Shown here: positions 22,508 through 34,384 of the stretch, in pieces | How positions within the stretch are numbered: position 1 is the first letter of the stretch | Layout of the letters: each line of letters begins with the position of its first letter | Source of the DNA: Tetrastigma voinierianum | Lineage: Eukaryota > Streptophyta > Magnoliopsida > Vitales > Vitaceae | Assembly: GCA_016808115.1 (NCBI GenBank) | Contig: JAEQBH010000027.1 | Span: 124,001-188,000, forward strand | Length of the DNA: 64,000 nt | Reading direction: 5' to 3' | The notes under the pieces: generated by a model | What the model was told of the DNA's origin: nothing | What the model saw: only the letters and a program-made list of their open reading frames with translations | Database searches by the model: none | Made by a program: the position numbers and the translations under genes

Positions 22508-22972
22508 ATGGTCCAACATAACCAATTCGCTGGTCATTCCACTGAAAATCCCAATGAACACTTGGGGCGATTTCTGAGAATAGAAAATTCAATTAAATTG
22601 AATGGTGTGGAGCCAGAAATTATTCAGCTGCAGTTGTTCCCATATTCTTTACGAGATATGGTTGCAACATGGTTTAACTCCCTACCATATGAATCGTTAA
22701 CACATGAAGGAGATGATGAGAGCTTATTTCAGCAAAATTGCCCATCACTTCCTCTGAACAAAGAAGTGGAAATTACTAATTCCAAACATGGGGAAAGTGA
22801 GAACATGTATGCTGATAGGAAAGATCTTGCTGAATACAACATTAGCTCATTGGAATTTTTAGGGAGAAATGGCAGAGCTGAGGAGAGCGGATTGAATGTG
22901 ATGGACAAATTGTCAGCCATAGAGGCCAAGCTGGATGCATTGATACATTGGTTGAATGAAAGGAACAACTAA
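22508..22972 (+). CDS. B-element Gag N-terminal fragment (154 aa)
   Basis: Open frame of 154 codons. MVQHNQFAGHSTENPNEHLG and IIQLQLFPYSLRDMVATWFN match the start of the Athila gag domain, as in C at 6047-6211. After FNSLPYES the sequence leaves the family and ends in a different segment with a short helical MDKLSAIEAKLDALIHWLNE. The core of gag and all of pol are missing, so this is a deletion derivative. The open frame might be retained only because it is short. Confidence 0.75.
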   Translation: MVQHNQFAGHSTENPNEHLGRFLRIENSIKLNGVEPEIIQLQLFPYSLRDMVATWFNSLPYESLTHEGDDESLFQQNCPSLPLNKEVEITNSKHGESENMYADRKDLAEYNISSLEFLGRNGRAEESGLNVMDKLSAIEAKLDALIHWLNERNN

Positions 22973-25826
22973 AAGCTAAAACAAAGCAGAGTTGTGGAAA
23001 GAATGAAGACGGTAATAAAGAAGAATTTAAAATCACATTCAGATAGCCGATATAACAGACTGGAATAAAAAGGGGAGTCTCTCATTCCTTTCTATATCTT
23101 TTATTTTAATTGCATTTGAGTTGAAATAATTGTTAGGATTTTATATTTGAAGAGCATGATTGCAAGTTCAGAATTTATTTTTATCTTGCATGGAATGCTT
23201 AACTATTGAATATGAGAAATAATAGAAATTGTCAATTTCCTGCATGATAAAAATAAATTGAGTTGTGGTTGTTTTGAGTGACATTGAACAACTGTGATAT
23301 TGCTGTAATTTGGATTGTTTATTGTTTTGAGACATAACACTGGTTCGAGAGGGTTGACCAAGGATGTGAGAGAATGAAGAATAATAAGTGGAAAAGAAAG
23401 CCAAATTGATGAAATTTAGTCATAACCGAAATAAAGAACATTCTCTGTCATAATTCCAATTTTTTTTTTTTTTTAGGTCACAACTTAGAAATCCAATAAC
23501 GTGACTTCCAGTAGCTAATGTCTAGACTTTATTGCCCATTAGTTAATGTATTAACTTCAAAAGGCAATGTCAAAACATTAAACCCAGTGTCTAGTTTCAT
23601 TCAAGGTCCATGGAACTACAATTCACCCCAAATTTTTTCAATTTATGCGAGAATAAATAGTAATAAATACAGAAACAGAAATCCATCTTTTGATCTAATC
23701 AATCTGTGGAATATTCTCAGTTTCAAAGATGCTAATCAGAGGAAAATTAAGGCATTCAAGAAAAACGTTCCAAATTCTCCAGGAAAAGCCGAAATCTGGA
23801 TTGAAAATACAAAAAGGGACATAAATCGATGAATCTCATTTAATCTTCCCATAGAAAATTGAAGGAAATCATAAATGACTTTGTTCTTCCCAAGAGACAC
23901 ACCTCACTATAAAAGGGATGGAAGAACAAGGAATTAGAAACAAGCAGAAAGAATGAAGGGAAGGGAGAATGAGAGTGAAAGGAGCGTCCGAGGGGTGCAA
24001 ACACTGTCTTATGGACTGAGTGGAGTCGGAAAACAAACCAATTCCACTATGTGTTCCATAAAACGTGAAGTTTCATCCAGAGATGCTGATGGAAGGAATA
24101 TGGATTAGTTAGAATCCATCAACCAAGAAGCTCCAAAGAAAGGTGGAAGCAGCTCCCCAATTTGTCGAATCCATCTTGTTAACGGCCTTAATCACTCATC
24201 GAGCTCAAGGTCCGTGAACCTAATTTTGAAGAGGGAGTCGCAAACTTCTCGGGAGAAGAGATAGGATTTTAGAGCAGAAATGTATTTTTCAATCTTAGTG
24301 AAAATGTTTGTAATTGAAACAGTTTGTACAATATCGAAGTCCTTTTGATATTTGAATAAAATTTCTGTTGAATTACAACTTGGTTGATCATGAATTGTGG
24401 TTTGTGTTTCTGTGCTAGTTTATTTTCTGTTAGAAATCAGAATAATATTTCTGTTCTGTTCAATTTATCTGAAAAGAATGGAGAAGATGAAAAAACTGGA
24501 ATTAAGAGTATTTGTTGTGATGTTCAATTTATATTTGTTGTAATAGAAATTGGCTATTATCAAGCACAAGTCTTGGAAAGAAATAATACACTTTTGGCCA
24601 ACACTTTGAAACTTTGTCTCAAATTAGAAAATTTTCCGAATTCAGGAATTATAATCCATAGTCCTAGAACTTGTTTGAATATTGATTAAGGCGAAATCCT
24701 AGTTGAAAACAACCGACAAGAAATGATACAAGCTGCTCATGAACAAATGAGCTTCTTCCGGCCACCATTATGTATATGCTTTTGCATACACCTTAGTCCC
24801 TGAATTTGAGCCAAGATATTCCATGTTTTCGAATAATTCAATGAAAAGCCCAAGCCATCCCTTATCACTAATCTTCTAGTAAAGAACCTATGATGACTCA
24901 AGAACTCAAAAAGGAGAGGAAAGAGATAAAGTTTGGGGGAGTTTAATTTGGGAAAAGCTAAAGAGATGTACAGAGGAGGTGAAGGAAGAAAGATCTAAGA
25001 CAGAAAAATACAAAAGGAAAGAAAGCTAAAAAGAATAGTTTTGTCTTTGTACCTAACTCTCTGAACAATTAAGTTCTTAGGGGTGTTTCAACACTCAGGT
25101 ACCCTAATACCATCTGGTATGGGAGCTACTAACCCAAAGTTCGCTAAGAGTGTTAGAAAGCCTAAAAAGACAAAAACAAAGCACAATTCCTGAAGGGTGA
25201 TTAGAGAGAAAATTTCCCAAGTTAGAATGACAGAAGAGAATTGGGAGCATACAGCTTGAAAAGAAGAATTGTTGCAGTATCCCAAACATGAAGTTCGTGG
25301 AGCCTGGGGAATTACAAGGAGGAAATAGCGCTTGAGGAGAAAAGAAAAGAGTTTTGGGTAATCTCAAATTTCAAAATCTATTCATCCTACCCTTTACCCA
25401 AGCCAACATTACAAGCCCAAAAGACTCGATTGATTTTGAAGGTTGGAATCACCTACATTAGGCGGAGAGATCAATATGAAAACTAAAGATATGGGACTTT
25501 AATAAACAAGCTTGAGAAACTCCCAGAGATTGACTAAATCTAATACAAAATTGAGAAGGATTGGGTTTAATTCGCACACACACACAAACAAGACTTGAAT
25601 AATGAACTGTTTACATACATTAGTTTATCAGGTGATTTTGTAATAGAAGTATACCATGCTCTATTCCTTCATTTTAAACTGAATTTTGAAATAATAGTGA
25701 TATTTTTACCCTAGATTTGGAAAAAAAATTGAATAATACTTCAAACAAAACAAAATGTCCTTTTGTTTGAGGACAAACAATTCTTCTTTTTCTTGCTCGA
25801 GGACAAGAAAATTTTAAGCTCGGAGT
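22973..25826 (+). other. B internal non-coding region
   Basis: No pol or env-like sequence. From about 24670 it runs parallel to 44800-46090, the 3' non-coding part of C (GGCGAAATCCTAG..; AAGTTTGGGGGAG at about 24930; GGACAAGCAA-type ends). It has a poly-T run at 23460 and CA repeats near 25575. The direct flank of the 3' LTR, AAATTTTAAGCTCGGAG (about 25809-25825), stands where a polypurine tract is expected but is decayed. Small ORFs (23518-23832, 24384-24689) match no family I recognise. Confidence 0.65.
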
Positions 25827-28583
25827 TTATGAGCTTAAAAGTCATCTATTTTAGTCCATTTTTCGCTTAATTTTCATATCAAAAGAGACAATTACTTTGC
25901 AAATATGAAGAAACTCACCCATTTGTTATTAAAGGTGAATGGAAGAAAGAAGAAAAAAGCAAAAGAAAAATGCGTAAATAAGTGGAATAAAAAGTGCGCC
26001 ACTGGCAGAGCAGAAATGAAAGAACCGGCTGAGTCACGATGCGCTGGGGTTTACACAGCCCGCCATGAGGTCGCACATCGTGAAATTGAAGGACTTTAAT
26101 GCAGTCGCGATACGGATAACAAAGCTATAGTCGCGTACATGAGATCGCCAGAGAAAGATGTAAAGAAATGAGCTGAGGTTGCGACGTGAGATCAAAGTCG
26201 TGACATCAGCAACTACGCTCAAAGCTACACAAGCCATGAATCAAGTCGCTGATAAGATACTTGATGTTTTATTATCAACAGCGCTTGAGACTTGTGGAGT
26301 TATGAAGTGATGTCGCCATAAGGGATTGATGTCGCGACAAAGAAGAGCAATCAAAGAAAGATACAAGTGGCGACAAGATTGAAGCAAGCAGGAATCAGTT
26401 GATGTCACGACAAGAGATTGATGTCGCGACATCTGAAGACAAGTTGAATGCTGCAGAAGACAGGAGCTGACGTCGCGACGAGAGATCGAGGTCGCGACGT
26501 CAAGAGCGACCGCTTTTAAATATACAAAGGGCGCGGACTAGATGTCACTTACAAGAGATTGTCATCGTGATGTCGCGAACAACCGCTTGAAGACCCCAGA
26601 GAACTAAGTTGATGTCGCGACATCAGAAAATTCCATTGACACTGAGTTTTATTTAGCTAAAGTCACGCATACCAAAGCCTCGGCGAAGACTAACCCCATT
26701 AGTTGATGTCGCCGGCCATATATCGGCTGCCGTGATTACCTAGACTTGTTAGTTGAAGGTTGAAGCTCCATAAAGAGAAGTCGCGACAAGAGATCGATGT
26801 CGCGACAGCAGAAGTTATCAGTTGAAAGATGCATTTCATTTAGTTGATGTCACGACAAGAGAATGACGTCGCGACATCATGAGAAACATGTGAAGCCTGC
26901 AGAAGAAGCAGTTGATGTCGTGACAAGAGAATGAGGTCGTGACATCACTAACGATCGCTTCAAGATCAGATAGACAAGAAGCTAAGGTCGACGTGAGATC
27001 GAGGTCGCGAAGAGCGGATGATGTCGCGACAAGGAATTGAGGTCGCTGACTAACAAAGGACTTGGCCCGATACTCTAAAACTACAACAGCTACACGATAG
27101 GCCCAACTGGAAAAACTCCTATAAATACGCAGCCTATCCGTAAGAGGAAAAAGAAGCTGCGCCATGCATTTAGAGAACCGATAAATAAGGCTCATTTTTT
27201 ATTTTTTTGTTTTCTTTTCTTTTCTTTCATTTTTTTATCTTCAATGTCGATAGTTAGAGATTAGATTAAATTTATCGCTCTAGCTTTTTAATTTTTGAAT
27301 CGGGATGTTATCGCCTGAGCTGGGTCGAATGCACTATTTCTTTCAAATTACCACCTGAATGTTGAAGTTCGCACAAATTCTGAATTCGCTTTATCCACTC
27401 AAATGCGCTATTCTTTTGATCAGAGAATGCTGCAGGTGTAATTCGCATTTGAGAACCCAGCTCTTCCATTATGAATGCTATTGTCAAATTATCTTTCCAG
27501 CTTGTTATTTCCAGCAAATTGCGACTTCGCTTTTATGAATTTACTTCTACTATGGGTTTAAAGCCTGACCAATATCGCTCTTATACCCGATAAGAAGTGT
27601 TTCATTGCTCTGATTTCTGGGCGCGAAGGTCCTTCGAGGACACAGAGATGACAACCCGGAGCAGGAACCTTTCTTTGAAGGTATATGAATCGCTTATTAG
27701 AGATCTTAATGAGCTTGTGAGTTTACTTGATAAATCCCTTCTCACTTGAAACTGCTATGAGTTGAATGAGTTATCAATTTAAACAAGCAAGAGTCTACCT
27801 CAATTCAATAGTTAAGCCAAACCCGTGTTAGCCGAGATCTAATCAAGGAGAGGGTGATCTATTTTAATTTGGAGGAAGAGTAACCTCGAAGTTGTATATC
27901 CTGCTTGGACTGGAGCAACTTGGGAGGTGTACAACCCATAAAATGGGTATGAAGTATTGCAAAAGAAAATACTCGTAATTAGGAGGTCCTCACAGTAGTT
28001 ATCTAATTCCCGATTCAGAGAATCAGATCAAATTAGATAATGAAATGGAAGTGTGGAGAGATCCACCAACTATTAACGCCTCGGGACAGATTTTGGAACT
28101 GAATTCACAAGAAAATTTATAAGTTGACAACTGAATTGATACTTCACAATAGCATTGATTTTAATGTTCTTCGAACGATAATTATTCAATTTCTATTCAT
28201 TTCCCTAATCAAGTAATTATTCTTTATTCTTTATATTCAAGTTTATTGTTCATTTCGGGCCATTTTGATTCGCTTAATTTTCCATCACCTTAATGTTGAT
28301 CTTACATCATTTAAGGGTCCAAATAGTATGGAAATCGAGTAGCCGCAGTTGATTTGTACCCCGAGATCTCTATGGGATCCATATCCGGACTTAAACTACT
28401 TTATTACTTGTCGACTGGCGGCACTTCACACGTAATTCAAAACCATAATTCAAAAATGATTTTCTGTGAGATTTTCGTTTATATAGTATAATGTCAACAA
28501 GTTTTATGGCGCCGCCGGGATTAGACAATAGTCCTTGGTAATAACAGGTCATAAATTTGTATATGTCTTTTGGTCCTACAACA
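25827..28583 (+). mobile_element. 3' LTR of element B (about 2757 bp)
   Basis: It begins TTATGAGCTTAAAAGTC (decayed TGATGAGC) and ends ..TTTTGGTCCTACAACA before the ATTGG duplication. It is colinear with 19250-22027, but the two differ by very many short insertions and deletions. TATA box at 27119-27127; PBS-like TGGCGCCGCCGGGA at 28508. Confidence 0.88.
26100..27045. repeat. GTCGCGAC palindrome array in the B 3' LTR
   Basis: Second copy of the array in the partner LTR, with about 25 sites or decayed sites and the same pairing and roughly 70-bp period. Several sites carry single-base insertions or local scrambling (GTCGCGTACATG, GTCACTTACAAG). Confidence 0.88.
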
Positions 28584-28588
28584 ATTGG

Positions 28589-30140
28589 AAGGGTTAGTGC
28601 TCCACTTGAATGTGGCTGTGAAGTGAACCCGAACACTAACTGGGACAATTCCTCCACTCGAGGAACAAGAGCTAATAGGGGTCTAAAGGAACCCGAATGC
28701 ATACAGAACAATGAGGGATCATATACACCCACCAAGGGTGAGTGCACCCTCATGTATCGTACCTCCTACCAAGGATGTGAATGTCGCCCACTCCGTGCCT
28801 CGTCCCTTAACTTTCCATGGTAATGTAAAAATGAAAATCCATACATGCACATCCAGGAGTTTGAGGAAGTTTGCATGACTTTCAAGGAGGGCGTAACTGA
28901 TATGGAATTGCATAAATTGAAAGCCTTCCCCTTAACCCTGAAAGACAAGGCCAAGATTTGGCCTAACTGAGTCGAGAACTATAAGGAATCGGGAGATATG
29001 CAAGGCACTTTTTAGCAAATTCTTCAACACCCACAAACCAATAGCCAAGAGGGAATTTACACTTTCACAAAATTCTAGAAAATGAGAAATTCTACCAAGG
29101 TCGAAAGGTGCCTAGAGATCATCAATGCCTACCCTCACCATGGCTTTGATACTTGATGTCAAGTTAATCACTTCTATAACGGAATGTCCCCCGCTACGGC
29201 AGCCGTTGGAAACTATGTGTGCGCAGGGACCTCATGAGCAAACATCCAAAGGAAGCCATGGACTTCTTGAACTATGTGGCTGAGACATCCAAAGCATAGG
29301 ATGAACCCAACCCCAAAGAGGCAGAGAGGATGAGACTTGCATCCAATTTAAGGGGAGGCATGTACTCAATCACAGAGGACATGGAGATGAAGGCAAAGCT
29401 ATCCACCTTGACTAGAAGGTCGGGAGGTCAAATGTGCAATCACCATGAGGTACGAGCAGTGACTAAAGCATCTATGCCTAACCATCCTTGTTTCATTTGT
29501 CAATCCACTGAGCACCAAGGAGAGCACCGCGAACCTGCTCCTTCGAGGATATGATGGTCGAACATGCCAATGTCAGGTCGCATTGCCACCAACCAATGCC
29601 CTATATGGCAACACCTAAAACCCTAACTGGAGGAACCATCCTAACCTCTCCCGAAGCCAAAACCTCCACTCATATATGCCCCCCTCAAGTTATGCAAAGA
29701 ACAAGGTGGCCCCTCATCTCAATCCTCACAACCACCACCTTCCTCATCCCCGGGCTTCGAACAAGCTATCATGAATTCCGAGCAAAGTGGTGTGCAATTT
29801 TGTGGAGGAACATAAGGCAATGAATGCCCAAAGCAATCAAAGAATCGGCTAATAATGGAAAGCACACTAACAAAAAGATAGATAACCTATGATCGAGATC
29901 TCCAAAATATGATAACCAGTATTTAATCTCGTTGACCAACCAAAGAAGAGTGTGTAAGAAAAGGGAAATTTCCACTGCATAATTACCCAATCCTAGGGGA
30001 GTGCATGAAGTGAGCTCCTCCAGTGAACCAAATCCCATGATGGATGAAGTTAAAGCAATTATCACATTGAGAAGTGGTAAAGAGCTTAAACAACCGCACT
30101 CCAACCAAATGTAAGAAGGTCAGAGGTTAAAGAGACCGAA
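28589..30140 (+). pseudogene. A-element Gag, broken
   Basis: The gag polyprotein part of A. The frame before 28820 holds a leader peptide-like region. HIQEFEEVCMTFKEGVTD and LKAFPLTLKDKAKIW (about 28840-28965) are in the gag domain. A stop and shifts follow, with NAYPHHGFDT (about 29125) and DLMSKHPKEAMDFLNYVAE (29230-29285). The frame 29330-29554 contains a zinc knuckle CFICQSTEHQGEHRE whose last ligand is Arg instead of Cys. 29551-29823 is Pro/Thr-rich in a shifted frame. Non-functional. Confidence 0.8.
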
Positions 30141-30870
30141 CTTCGCATGAGGTGGTGACTAGAACATGCAGCGAAAAATAGCACACTTCACCATTTCCAC
30201 AAGCAATCAAAGCTAAGAAAAAGGCCGCCAACTGAAGTTGAAATACTAGAAGTGCTAAGGCAAGTGAAAGTCAACATCCCCTTGCTTGATATGATTAAAC
30301 AAGTCCCCACTTATGCCAAATTTTTGAAGGACTTGTACACGGTGAAGAGAGGGCTAAATGTTGACAAGAAGGCCTTCATGACTGAACAAGTCAGTGTTAT
30401 CATCCAGTGCAAAAATCCAATGAAGTACAAAGATCCAGTCGGTCTCTACCATCTCGGTTAATACTGAGGCACTTCATGAAACATTGTTGGACTGAGTTAT
30501 GTAAACCGTCTTCCCTTATTCGATGTATAAGCACGGTCACGAACAGTTCACTTCCATCACATTGTTCTGCAGATAGACCATAAAGATACCAAAGGGGACA
30601 AAGGGAAGATGTTCTAATACAAGTGACCAATTTACTATCCGTAGATTTTGTTGTACTTTATTACGTAACTATCTCCGCAGGGGCCAACTATGTACCCATC
30701 ATCCTAGGAGACCATCTCGCCACTTCTAATGCTATTATCAACTGCCGAAATGGGGTTATGCAGCTCACATTCGAAAACATGACCTTAGAACTCAACATCT
30801 TCCACTTAAGTAAAAAGCACATGCAACCTGTGGAAGATGTCTAAGAAGAAGTCTACATAATTGAAACAAT
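30141..30870 (+). pseudogene. A-element linker and protease remnant
   Basis: 30252-30461 carries LLDMIKQVPTYAKFLKDLYT, the conserved pre-protease block. The protease core is poorly kept. Its C-terminal part is recognisable at 30660-30840: ILGDHLATSNAIINCRNGVM and TFENMTLELNIFHLS, in the place of the family's ILGRPFLAT..A. The active-site triad is not visible. Confidence 0.7.
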
Positions 30871-32130
30871 CCTGGAAGAACAGGCTGTCCAGCAGCAAAT
30901 GCAGGATGTGTTAACTGAGGAACTAGTTAATTGTCCTAAAGAGCAGCAGGAAGCCCAAGACTTGAATATCAGGGGCAGGGCACCGAGAAAAAACAAGAAA
31001 TTTCATTTCATCGATCGAGGAAGGAACCCGTGAACCACAAAATCGACCTTAAACCCTGCCCGCGAATTGAAATATGTCTACTTAGGAAGAACAAGAGCAA
31101 GGCTCCAGCTATATCCTCCTCGCTTCAATGCTTCACAGAAGATAGCCTACTCGGGCATCCCTCGTGAAGAACAAGTAGTTATTTGGTGAAAACATCCGAA
31201 GGGTATAAGCCCATCAGTTTGCACCCATCACATCTACTTGGAGGAGGAGGAAAAACCAGTAAGGCAGCCACAGCGGAGACTAAATCCTCATATGCAAGAA
31301 GTGGTTCGAGCAGAGGTCTTAAAGCTAAGTCGCATCATTTACCCCATATCCGATAGCACTTGGGTGAGTCCAACCTGTGCCAGCCTAAGAAATCAAGGGT
31401 AAATCCACCGTGCATAATAGAAAAGGAGAGGAGAGATGCCCACCCGCCTACCACAAAGTTAGAGGGTGTGTATCAATTATAGAAGATTAAATGAGGTGAC
31501 AAGAAAGGATCACTACGCCCGCTTCACGGACCGGGCCTCAAAAGAATCTCCGCCATCCCTTCTATCAGTTTCCTCGATGGTTATTCAAGCTTACTTCAAA
31601 TTGAAATTGCTAAGTGAGACCAGAGAAGACCACCTTCACTTGCCCATTTGGAACATATGTTTACAAGAGGATGCCCTTTGGCCTGTGTAATGCCCCTGCC
31701 ACATTCCAGCGTTGCATGCTCAGTATCTTCAGCGATTTGGTGGAGCGCATTATGGAGGTGTACATGGATGATGTTACAGTTTATGGAGGGAGCTTTAAAG
31801 AATGCTTGATCAACTTAGAAATTGTCCTGCATAGGTGCATAGAGAAGAACTTGGTACCGAACTGGGAAAAGTGCCATTTTATGGTCAACCAAGGGATAGT
31901 ACTAGGACATATTATTTCCGACAAGGGAATTGAAGTTGACAAGGCAAAATTTGAGATGATTTCCAAACTACCCTCCCCCACAAATGTGAAGGCTGTGAGG
32001 GAATTCTGTGGCATGCAAAGCCATGTGAGGTTCATCATGAACTTTTCAAAATCGCTAAGCCTCTCTATGTTTGCCAGAGAAAGATGCAAAATTTTTTTTG
32101 CGGGGAAGAAGACCGCCAAAGGAGCTTGAG
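30871..32130 (+). pseudogene. A-element reverse transcriptase, broken
   Basis: The connector with QPQRRLNPHMQEVVRAEVLK-type residues is near 31265-31330. VCINYRRLNEVTRKDHYA starts the core (31460), with shifts. The longest frame, 31614-32129, has FTCPFGTYVYKRMPFGLCNA, the catalytic YMDDV box (about 31760), LVPNWEKCHFMVNQGIVLGH, and the thumb segment IEVDKAKFEMISKLPSPTNV. It makes cDNA in active elements; here it is disrupted upstream of the catalytic box. Confidence 0.88.
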
Positions 32131-32640
32131 GAGCCGAAGGTCTACATAACCACGACACCAATAGTGAGGGCCCTAACCGGCGCTACCTTCGAGGTAATGT
32201 GCGGCGGCGACCGCCATTGAGAAGTTCTCGCAGAGGGAACGAGGAAAACCCTATGTGGTCTATTACGCAAGCAAGACATTGAATGAGGCCCAGAGAAATT
32301 ACACTACCATAGAGAAGGAGTTGTTGGCAGTGGTCTATGTTTTAGACAAGTTCCGAGCTTATTTGGTTGGGTCAGACATAATCATATCTACGCATCATTC
32401 AGCTTCAAGTACCTCATCACCAAAATAATGCAAAGGCCAAAGTATTAGGATGTGTTCTCCTACTGCAAGAGTTCAACCTGCAAATCAAGGACAAAAAGGG
32501 TGTTGAGAATGTTGTTGCATATCATCTCTCAAGGCTAACCATAGCACACAACACTCACAACCCCCCAATCAATGATGAGTTTCCTGAGGAATCCCTGCTC
32601 CTAGTTGAAAACACACCCCGTATGCCCATACCGCAATTAC
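32131..32640 (+). pseudogene. A-element RNase H remnant
   Basis: Frame fragments with a VVYYASKTLNEAQRNYTTIE-type segment (32255-32310), LLAVVYVLDKFRAYL (32320-32360) and, after a shift, LLQEFNLQIKDKKG (32460-32505) show the RNase H domain of Athila pol. The catalytic CDAS region (about 32190) is scrambled. Confidence 0.75.
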
Positions 32641-33860
32641 TGGGCAAATGTGAAGTGCCGTGATTAGAAGGCATAGACATGAAGTTTTCTTTTGCAAAAT
32701 TCACTCATATTATTGAGAAAACCTTTCAGATAAATAATGTACGATAAGATAATCGTAAAATGTGTCTCGAAGGTATCAGCTGGGGGATACTCACTAATCG
32801 CCATGAGAATGCATGTGGAGGCCATTTCTGCCTCCCGTAAAATCGCTAGGAAGGTTCTATACCTGGATTTTATCGCCTTTCAAGGATGCTCATACCATGC
32901 GTAGACAAAATGCCAAAGATCAGAAAATCTCTCTCATCGTCACATGATGCCTTTTGAACCCGATTTTGGTAGTTGACCTATTCGACGCTTGGGCATCGGG
33001 TTTCATTGACTATCTAATTTCCTCCGATACATCTACATTTTTGGTGGGAGTTGACTATGTATCAAAATGGGTTGAAGCAGTGCCTTGCAGAGCAGTAGAC
33101 CACAAGGTGGTATTGAAATTCCTAAAGGAGAACATCTTCTCCAGATTTTGGGTCCCCAAAGCCATAATCAGTGATGGGGGCTCGCATTTCTGCAACAAGC
33201 CTTTTGAGAACCTTCTAACTAAGTATGGTGTCAAGCATAAAGTGGCCACCCCATACCATCCTCAGACCAGTGGTCAAGTTGAGTTAGCCAACAGGGAAAT
33301 CAAGACCATATTGATGAAAGTGGTGAACTCTAACCGAAAGGATTGGTCTCTCAAGCTGCTGGACTCCTTATGGGCATATACCAGATACAAACCATCTCGC
33401 ATAAATCTCTTATCGCCTAGTTTATGGCAAGGCATGTCATCTACCTGTAGAAATTGAGTACAAGGCATGGTGGGCAGTGAAAAAGCTAAACCTGGATATG
33501 GGTAGAGCTGGCCTTAAAAGGCTCCTTGATATCAATGAGCTAGAAGAGCAAAGGAATGATGCCTACTTCAACTCTAGAATTGTGAAAGATAAGTTAAAGA
33601 TGTGGCATGATCACCGATAGCTCGGGCACTTCAAACAAGGAGACCATCGATCGCTTTACGACCAAAGCTTCACCTTTCCGTGCAAGCTTAAGTCAAGATG
33701 GATCGGGCCATTCACCATCCAGAGGTCTATCCCACGGATCGCAGACCCGCTTCAACTCCAAAGACAATAGGTGTCTAAGGTCAACGGGCAAAGCGTTGAA
33801 AACCCTATGCAAGACAACACTCAACATGCAAGGTATGAGGAGATTCCCTCCTTGACCTCC
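32641..33860 (+). pseudogene. A-element integrase, broken
   Basis: The open frame 32954-33457 covers the catalytic core: FDAWASGFIDYL (the first Asp region, where the family has FDVWGIDF), SDGGSHFCNKPFENLLTKYG with the second Asp, and YHPQTSGQVELANREIK with the Glu. After WAYTRYKPS the frame shifts; the expected continuation is still visible to about 33800. The zinc-binding HHCC region (32790-32950) is heavily decayed. Confidence 0.85.
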
Positions 33861-34384
33861 CCATGAATTCAAAAGACTACTCCGGAGTGGGAGTGGCTTA
33901 CAGTGATTCGGTCACTAAAATTTTGTTGGAACTTGTGTGCTTTATTTCAAGTTTTAGTTGTGATTTTCTTAATTTCTTTGTTTTGTTTTCCTTTATAATT
34001 TTTCATATACAGCGCTGCTTTCATAATTTTGGTTCTATTTTTGCAGTGTTGCAATAGGCGTGAGTTTTTAGTTAAAGGTGAAATTTTCGTGTTTGCGACC
34101 TTGTAACTCAGGAAATTTCGCAGTTGCGAAATTCGCCCTCGCGCTGAACTGCTTCATCTTCTTCCCCGCCTTTCACTCGCAACCTGCTTCCGCACCCATT
34201 AATTTTTCCATATTTTTTGAGCCACAACCACTAACCACTTATATTTATGGATATTAATTGGGCTTAGCTTCCCTTAACCATCTATTTAACATCCCCCCCC
34301 CCCCCCCATCCTTTCATTCCAAATCACTTCTGAAACCTCCCCTCCTCCCATCCTCTCCATTTCTTCTCCCTCTCCAACCCAGCC
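33861..34384 (+). promoter_or_regulatory. Spacer with U3-like sequence before the A env-like ORF
   Basis: Non-coding. At 34085-34140 it repeats the palindrome words of the A LTR (TTTGCGACC, GGAAATTTCGCAGTTGCGAAATTCGCC). A TATA-like CTATTTAAC at 34282-34290 and a run of about 15 C (34292 onward) follow, then a pyrimidine-rich leader to ATG at 34385. Promoter activity is inference. Confidence 0.45.

Larger units (their letters stand above)
19250..28583 (+). mobile_element. Non-autonomous Athila derivative B (9.3 kb)
   Basis: Two LTRs of about 2.77 kb flank 3.8 kb of internal DNA that holds only a gag N-terminal fragment and no protease, RT, integrase or env-like sequence. It is flanked by perfect ATTGG duplications at 19245-19249 and 28584-28588. 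The leader of A reads through on both sides. Its gag start, LTR motif array and 3' non-coding part resemble element C, so it is probably a deletion derivative that relies on an Athila helper. Confidence 0.9.
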
